DNA of 64,000 nucleotides from Dryococelus australis (Eukaryota; Arthropoda; Insecta; Phasmatodea; Phasmatidae): positions 135,724,457 through 135,788,456 of the forward strand of contig CM056994.1 in the NCBI GenBank assembly GCA_029891345.1, read 5' to 3'. Below, in pieces: positions 57,223-64,000 of the stretch. The notes below the pieces were generated by a model. That model ran no database searches and was not told where the DNA came from. It saw nothing but the letters and a program-made list of their open reading frames with translations. Each line of letters starts with the position of its first letter. Within the stretch, counting starts at the first letter, position 1. Position numbers and translations under genes: made by a program.

Positions 57223-60164
57223 ACACTTCAGACATTATCGTTTGCTTATTGGTTGCTGTGATCAGGTGAGGCCTCTGTACAGGACTGTTAAACACTCACT
57301 CACACTACTGCGTCTTGATTATTACTGGTTCACAGTTAAACGGAACGTGTCTAAAGAACTGTCGTCCAATCACAACAGTAGGAGAAAAGAACAAGTGATT
57401 GGAGTCTACCTCGCCTCCGAATTAATTACCGAAAAACTCGTGGTTCTACCTATAATTGAAATCACTTCAAACACCGCCATAGACTCGAGCTGAGCCCAAG
57501 CGCCGAAACCTGGCGTTTGCGCCATAGAGGCTGACATCGAGTATTCCTTCTTCGAAGGCTGTTTTATCGATTACCCTGGCATACTGATTTACTGCTGGCG
57601 ACGTCCTTCAAAAACGCGTGGTTTCTCCACACACATCGCTTTGGCTCAAGAACGCACCGACCTTACTTAATAAAAAAAAAAAAAAAAAAAAAAATGCAGG
57701 CTTAGTAATTTGCATACTCGCAGGAGGCTTCTTCGTGTCGTCGGGAGTCAGGCTGGCGACCTGCCACCCCCCACACAGCCTTGACATTTCCCAGGTTCGC
57801 TCCGTGGTCCTCCTCGGGGGAAAGCAGTAGCACGAGGTTGGTATTGGAGCCGCGCGGCGTCAACAGCTCTGCCGCTACCTGCGCTAGCTTCGTGACGGGA
57901 TAGCGTCACCACGATACGAGCCGTACCAACTAGCGGTGTCCAACCTCTATGTCAATTTGATAATTTTCCGTCGTCATAGACAATACACACAACACTTCTG
58001 AACATTAAAAAATTGGCAATTATAAAAATCAAATTATAGTCCATAGCAGAATATTGCAATACAAGATAAACTGCCGGAATTTTCTGTGCCTGGTATTGTT
58101 TGGACTTGTGACCTTGTAAATCTGGATTGTTTAGAAGTTTAGATCAGTAGTAATTTTACAGCAGAACTTTGTGTAGTTTCTTTACTAACTTCTTAATACA
58201 TGTGCGGGACCCATTTTAAATTTCCCGCGCGTTCGTCAATTGTCAACGCTGTCTCAAGTGTTGGTGGTCCTGCGATACAGGAAGAAGACAACACTTTCGT
58301 GTTGGACATCATAGCGGTAAGATGAGACGTGTGGAGCTGCCGCCAGTAGGTCGTTTTCTCACTGAAATTCGTTGTACAGTCCTCGAGAGGCAATTTAATT
58401 TTAGGAGTGTTTAATTCGCCACAACAGGTATGTAAAAATATAACACAGTTCAATCAGATAGTGAATCAAAAGAATCAGCTAACATGTAGCCATTTGTTTC
58501 AAGAGTAGCCAATTGGTTCACCATACTCCTACCGACCAAAACGAAATAGTAATTCAAACGTATCAAAATAATCAACAATAATATAATACTACTAACCTAC
58601 ATTCATTTTAAGTACAGAAACGAGCTGGGAAATTTCCCTAATTAACGAGGAGGGATTTAATAAGGCACTGATATTTGCTTGGAACACAGAAGCGGGGAAA
58701 AAAAAAAAAAAAAGTGGAAATATAAGAACTGAAAAAAAGATCCCGAAAGACTGCGAAATTGACAACGAGAATATGTTTTTTTTTTTTTTTTTTTAAGATT
58801 AATGAAAGGAACTTTACAATTAAAACAACGGAAGGTAAGCAAAAAACTTGATCAGATTAGTACATTTCCTTAGACTACATTCAAAATGGCATAACACTAC
58901 GATCATGGCTTCAGATTTCCTTCAGACGTGATGTATAACCGAAACATTTTAATTCTTTTCTATCCAAAGCAATCCTAGGGTAATAAAAAAAATGCAATAA
59001 TGAGTAAGAAAAGCAAAGTCAATCTGTAATCATTCCAAACACCCGTCCCGGTGACTTTTCGCTACATGTAGGTGGTCTCCGAGGTCGAGTTCACAAATAT
59101 GTCTTCGGATCGCGAAGATTCGTGTTTGAATGCCGAGCAAGCCATAGATGTGAAGCCGTTTCTTACATTTAAGTTAGGGTTGGTTTGACTGGCAAGCCGG
59201 AAATAAAGTCATTGAGGCCTATTTACTAACTTTTGAAATACGTCGACTGAAAAAAGGAAATTTTATCGTGTCCTTGAATAAAACAATCAATAATTTGTTA
59301 CGTGTTGTATTAACACTATGTGGTTGGTGCACATTTACTGTCAATTATGACAGTCTAGTAGGGAGTAACACAACAGAAACACTGTTTTATTTCACTTACC
59401 ATGGTCATATTGGTCCAAACTACACCAGACACGATCACTTACTACACTATAAATGTTCGTTAATCGCTGGATTCTGGCCAATGGAGAGACAAGTTGACTG
59501 TGTCCCAATTAAATGTCCCTTACGTACGCTACGGAATTGACAAACAATTACGTTTATTGAGCCACGTTACAAGAAGTGGAAATATGCACGTTTCTCCTGC
59601 CTTAAGGCCACCATGTTCACGTGTGTTGTACCTTCAAGAACTACACAATGATTTTAATTAACACAGCCTGGGCTTTGCTCCAGCATAGTGTACAAAGTGG
59701 TGTTAAAACTAACAACTCGAATAGAGAGTTCCCAAATAACCTACACAATTGACATCTTAGTCGTTTTCAGGTGTTATCACATTTTATAAAACTCTGATTG
59801 CAAGTATAAACCAAGACAATGTGTCTGAAACATACATTGATTTCGCCAATGACGTTTTATCATTTCAATTTTTCTTAAAATAGTTATTTTTAATATAAAA
59901 ATTTAGTGGAACTAAGATATCTACATGGAGATTGGTGACATATAGCAGTATTAAAAATACACCATTTATTTATACTACAATAAATACGACGTTTAACTTA
60001 AGCCTACGCATTTTACCCATAGTGTAAATGTCAATGAAAATAAAATTACAAAATTTAAGCACTCTGGTATCGAATAAAAGAATTTAAATATGGTTTTACA
60101 TTTGAATAGAGTAGAGAGGGCATTTCACTGAAATTATCTTACGATAAAATCCTGATAATAAAAA
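57223..60164. other. Unassigned sequence
   Basis: Right after the MITE, a + frame (57242-57493) contains LRLDYYWFTVKRNV, which faintly recalls the zinc-binding region of retrotransposon integrases. Too little is conserved to call it. Long A and T runs lie at 57669-57694 and 58776-58795. A weak tRNA-like element with TGTTTGAATGCC is at 59070-59140. The 90-codon frame at 59268-59540 is unrecognised. Confidence 0.35.
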
Positions 60165-60353
60165 TCAGACGGCTGGTGGAGAAGCAGGAAGATACTGTTG
60201 CATCACCGCACTTACACAGTAATACTCGTGAATGTCAGTGTTGAAGATTTCGCAGGGCCCCAACACGCGCACTCCAGCCCTGTCAACGGGAACAATGCGG
60301 CCTTGCGTTCCATTCCGTTCCTCGTGCCGCGTGCACCTTGTGTTGCACTCAGT
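60165..60353 (-). other. Exon-like open frame in a CpG-rich patch
   Basis: On the minus strand a 62-codon frame is open from a stop at 60354 to a TGA at 60165. It has ordinary protein-like composition: GRIVPVDRAGVRVLGPCEIF, then NTDIHEYYCVSAVMQQYLP. A splice-donor-like GTAAGTGCGG follows the EYYC codons, and a CACGCAG acceptor-like site lies just upstream of the frame. I do not recognise the protein, and chance is a serious alternative in GC-rich DNA of this length. Confidence 0.25.
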
Positions 60354-60420
60354 CTACACCTGCGTGCCGTATAGTGCACTCACTCATGTGTGCACGCTTT
60401 ACAACTGCACACATTAAATA

Positions 60421-62239
60421 GTTATTGCGAAAAATATTTACCATGCGCGCGTCAACTAGTCTTATACCTCACATGTTTTCCAAGTGGTATTTTGCTATAA
60501 TAACAGCTGCTGACCTAAATGTGAATACACCTAACTCAAGATGTATATTTTTCTTGCGTATTTCCGGCATGTTTACGCAAATTACGATTTCGATAAATAC
60601 ACTTACACAAAGTCGTTTGTATTTCGTGAAAATTTTTCAAATCGTGCAATATTAATTATTAATATAATTTAATCATATTTATTCAATAATTTTACAAATT
60701 TCGACAAAACTTTTTATATTGACATTATCTATTAGACGCATCAGATATGCATATACAAGGCCTGATTTTGGGACTTTTTGTACGATAACGGCAAATGAGA
60801 AACTAAAGCTTTTATGCCATATCTCAATCAGTCAACCTATTTCCACCCAATTCTTCACACAAATTGTGCTACTATAAGCCATGTAAAGTTACATGATTTA
60901 AGTGATTCACACAATTATTTTCAAATTATCCTGTATATATTTGAAATTGCTAAACTCAGTCTACCAAACTTTAGGCTGATTACTACCCAAGTTGATTCTT
61001 CGAATCCTATTTCTGTGATGGAGTTACTTGCAGGCCAACTTACTGTACGAGATTTTCTGTGTTCGAATACCAAGTAAGACACGTGTGTACTTGTAATTGT
61101 CTCACTAGTACCGCATTTGTTTCTGGTTGCATCTCTAATGTTATCGCTACCAACGAGACGTCAAAAACCACCAACCATCTAACTTTTAAAAATTTCATCA
61201 TAATTATTTGCAGCCATAGGCTCATTAGTTATATAGATAAGTTATTTTATTTCTTTGATTTCAAACCTCTTACGTAACTCTGATTTATAGTTAGGCGAAC
61301 AAGAAAGTAAATTTCTATACACGAATTCAGGTAATTCGAGCTTCTTTCGCAACCATACTCCGTGATTTTCCTTGAATCGTTCACAGTGCCGATTGCACTT
61401 CGTCCAGAATGTTAAGAAAGTTTCTTTCAAAACTAAAGTTATTAGCATTTTCTCACACTCGGGATCATCGTTCGGTTATACATGGAAACCACATGCTGCA
61501 TTGGTTGCTATTTGTACTTGGTCTTGACAAACGTATAATGCAAATCTCGTCTAGTCCCAGTTCTATGAGAGGTCATTTAAAAGTTAAAACAGCCGTATTT
61601 AACTTGCCGACTACACTCTTTACTTCTAGTGGTTTTGCTCAACATATTCAAAAATTTTCTACACTTTCATCCAAGCGCGCAGCTGAAATTTTGTTCACTG
61701 CTTTACCTACATGTTGGTGTAGTATCACTTGTACGCTTGAGTGCACTCTTTTTGTATATCATGTTTTAACAAAAAATTAGGTGCCGAAACACCTGTTCCA
61801 TTCAAATGACATAGGAAGGTAAAACGAAACAAACATAACTATTAAAAAAACAATCGTAAGCTAAAAACATATTCTTCAAGAAAAAATACAACTGAAGTGA
61901 ACTAATTTCTGAAACCGAAGATAACTACACTGAATTGGTGTATGTTGTAAAAACACACGGATCGAAATTCTAGTAAACTGCTGTCAGTTTAGGACATCAT
62001 GAAAACATGAATAATACACCGATTTAGTTAAAATTCTATGGAATTATGGAGAGGACACACTAATAAATAGGGCCTATTTTGAACTTTCTACGTAAAAGTT
62101 CGATTTTGAGATATTTTGACGTTCGCAGTCATTTGGGAAAACTGTGCATAGTCGCGAGATGGGGGTCCTAGTGATATGCAGCCGTGAGTCGCCAAAGCTT
62201 TCCAAAGCTGGCCATGACAAACGTCGTCACGCGGCGGCA
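60421..62239. other. Unassigned AT-rich sequence
   Basis: Open frames at 60814-61077 (+), 61409-61780 (+) and 61242-61448 (-) were considered. The last contains FWTKCNRHCERFKENHGVWL, which loosely recalls the N-terminal part of some transposon-encoded proteins, without enough support for a call. Confidence 0.35.
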
Positions 62240-62310
62240 GTCGCCCAGCCCGGACACATCCGTAGCTCCGCCCAGACACACCAGTAGCTCAGCCCGGACA
62301 CACCGGCAGC
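62240..62310 (+). repeat. Short GC-rich tandem repeat
   Basis: About three units of AGCCCGGACACACCNGTAGC (21-22 bases). Confidence 0.7.
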
Positions 62311-64000
62311 AGTAGTAGGGGCGGGCCAGTCCTAGATCAAAGGGGATGCCGCCTTTTTCGATTGACCTAATTAATTAGATATCAAATTGATTGAAAAGGT
62401 TAATCAAAAATGGTTACTTAAAAAGGGCAAAAATGGATAGAAAGGGTTAATTAAATTGGACGGGGTAATTTTATTTCTTGATTTGCTACTTCTTTCTTTT
62501 TGGGAGGGGGTGGCAGGAGCTCTGTACGATGTTGACACTGTGGTGTCCTGGAGACAATTAACCAGAATGGTGGGTTTCAATGTGTTATATACATGTTGAG
62601 TTGAGTGCAAGAGTGTACTACGCATGGTTTTTCTTATTTTTTCTAATTTTGATGTGTTTATAGGGATATTGGTGGTAGATAGGCGATTTTTACAAATAAA
62701 ATTAACACACGAGAGAACTTCAGAGTGTTTAATCAAATTCTAAGAGTGGCCTAAGTGTAAATTTTGTGTTTTGGGGGATATTGCTTGCAGATGGTATTGG
62801 GAGATAGGCGACTTTGAAAGATGTGATTTGCATGTTAGTAATGACAAACAATTGATGACTGTTTATGAATGCAATTAAATGTTAGAGAGTTTCAGAGTGT
62901 TGTACGTATGAATAAATTGCAGGTATCTAATAGCTAATTTCAAACGAATATGTGAATAATAAGTGCAATTACTCCAGTATGGAATTAAACGTTACGTGAG
63001 TCTCGAGCTTAGAAATAGAATTAACACGAGAGAGAAGTATAACACAATTACATATTGAATTAATGATCTACAACAAATGTCCCCATAAATTAAACAAACT
63101 AAATTTATATGATGCCTCTCGCACATAGCTTACACATCCATCTGCCAGTGAGATAGGCGAGGAGGAAAGTAATCCACACGTAAAAAGAAATTAATTAACA
63201 GGCATAATAAAATTGCACCTCTCCCAAAACATGTATGTACAGCTGCAAGTTCAGTGAAACACTGAGTCGATCTTACATAGGGAAACTGACAATATATATG
63301 TGGAGCATGTTCGGAGACTGACAAGCGACTAAGGTTATAACTGCTCGGAAATAGATGTGAATACGATTTATGTGACAAGTTGATAAAAATTATGTTTAAA
63401 ATGCACATAGTAATATATAAATTAGACTATTTGAATTTTAAACAGACACAATAGAAAGAACGCATAATGAAATGGCATCAGGAGCTCCCAACAACACATC
63501 CATCTACCTTGGAGGACACTTGATAAATGTGTGTATCATATGAGGTGTGCCTGCTTATATACGTGTAGCACGGCCGGCGTCTTAAAGGTAACTGAGTAAA
63601 AATTTATGACTGACAGAAAATCTACAAAACCACTATTAGCATTTTGATTCATCCTACAAGTATGTGAATGTATAAAAGTGAATTATTTAAAAAATAGCAT
63701 ACATACCTCAAATTTTTTGCCATAAAGTCTGGCAAATAGAGCACACTTGTTAACACAAATGCGAGTTGAAAATCATACCAAGTTTCATCTACCGAACACA
63801 AAAACTGGGTTTACATGATAAACACACTATCACATGATAATTTATATATTTTGTTGCAATATATATTAAAAAAGTTCCCCATTAAATAGTTTTATATTAA
63901 AATGCATAATTATATGTTAATAGTGCCTACTACACTCTGAAGCCTGATGAAGATGAGAGATCCAGTGTTGCATCTAAGCAGCATGAGGATTGGCGAAGTA
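62311..64000. other. Unassigned AT-rich sequence
   Basis: AT-rich with two unrecognised minus-strand frames (62404-62736 and 63130-63408). Nothing else was seen to the end of the window. Confidence 0.4.

Noticed and set aside
57242-57493. Possible integrase zinc-binding fragment with DYYWFTVKRNV
   Set aside because: The His and Cys residues of the HHCC motif are not all present and no flanking integrase sequence follows.
61242-61448. Minus-strand frame with FWTKCNRHCERFKENHGVWL, reminiscent of transposon proteins
   Set aside because: Only one short segment is suggestive; the surrounding frames show no further motif.

Overview
The window looks like intergenic or intronic DNA from an arthropod, most likely an insect with a large, repeat-rich genome. 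The composition is AT-rich, with many small inverted-repeat transposons, tRNA-derived SINEs, Tc1/mariner, Mutator-like and Ty3/Gypsy-like relics, long microsatellites and decayed virus-like genes. I found no intact multi-exon host gene, no rRNA and no convincing functional tRNA gene. The species cannot be named from what I can see. All family assignments rest on motifs read by eye and remembered family patterns; no database search was run.

Layout, left part (1-18 kb): a hAT-like MITE (865-1068); a decayed Mutator-like (MULE) transposase (about 1930-4115) split by a MITE inserted inside its reading frame; a second, larger MITE of the same family (5081-5513); a broken Ty3/Gypsy-like retrotransposon with gag and protease remnants (about 6.5-8.7 kb); a candidate hAT-type element (9780-10334); a 1.6 kb fold-back element with long terminal inverted repeats (11392-13008); and a 2.5 kb satellite-like block (15345-17900) packed with the motif GCCATCTTGG, which also occurs in the fold-back element's arms.

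Centre (18.1-25.7 kb): the most unusual part. A compact, intron-poor gene cluster, all on the + strand, has the character of a Maverick/Polinton or adintovirus-type endogenous viral element. It holds a C-terminal fragment resembling the F54H12.2-type capsid-like family, a small protein with a PPFPW motif, a small possible OB-fold-like protein, two tandem paralogous Cys-rich proteins, a 39-residue Cys-rich ORF, a further Cys-rich ORF that is frameshifted, and the N-terminal region of a protein-primed-type DNA polymerase B with its zinc-finger parts. TATA boxes sit shortly before three of the ORFs. A three-copy repeat carries a hairpin followed by a polyadenylation-type signal. The polymerase region is rearranged into direct and inverted copies and the catalytic palm is missing, so the element is dead. 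Integrase, ATPase and maturation protease genes were not seen.

Right part (25.7-64 kb): tandem repeats with 120 and 150 bp periods; a second MITE family, one copy of which has a perfect nested hairpin (29364-29547, 57003-57222); a minus-strand relic of a transposon-associated ORF with an HEETDTR motif and a Cys-rich tail (34.5-35.3 kb); a Tc1 transposase fragment (38.8-39.3 kb); an array of tRNA A-box-like 37 bp units (40.66-40.94 kb); a SINE flanked by a 12 bp direct repeat (42.4 kb); and an internally deleted mariner-type element with about 110 bp terminal inverted repeats (43632-44514). The rest is unassigned AT-rich sequence with scattered CpG-rich patches and weak exon-like open frames.
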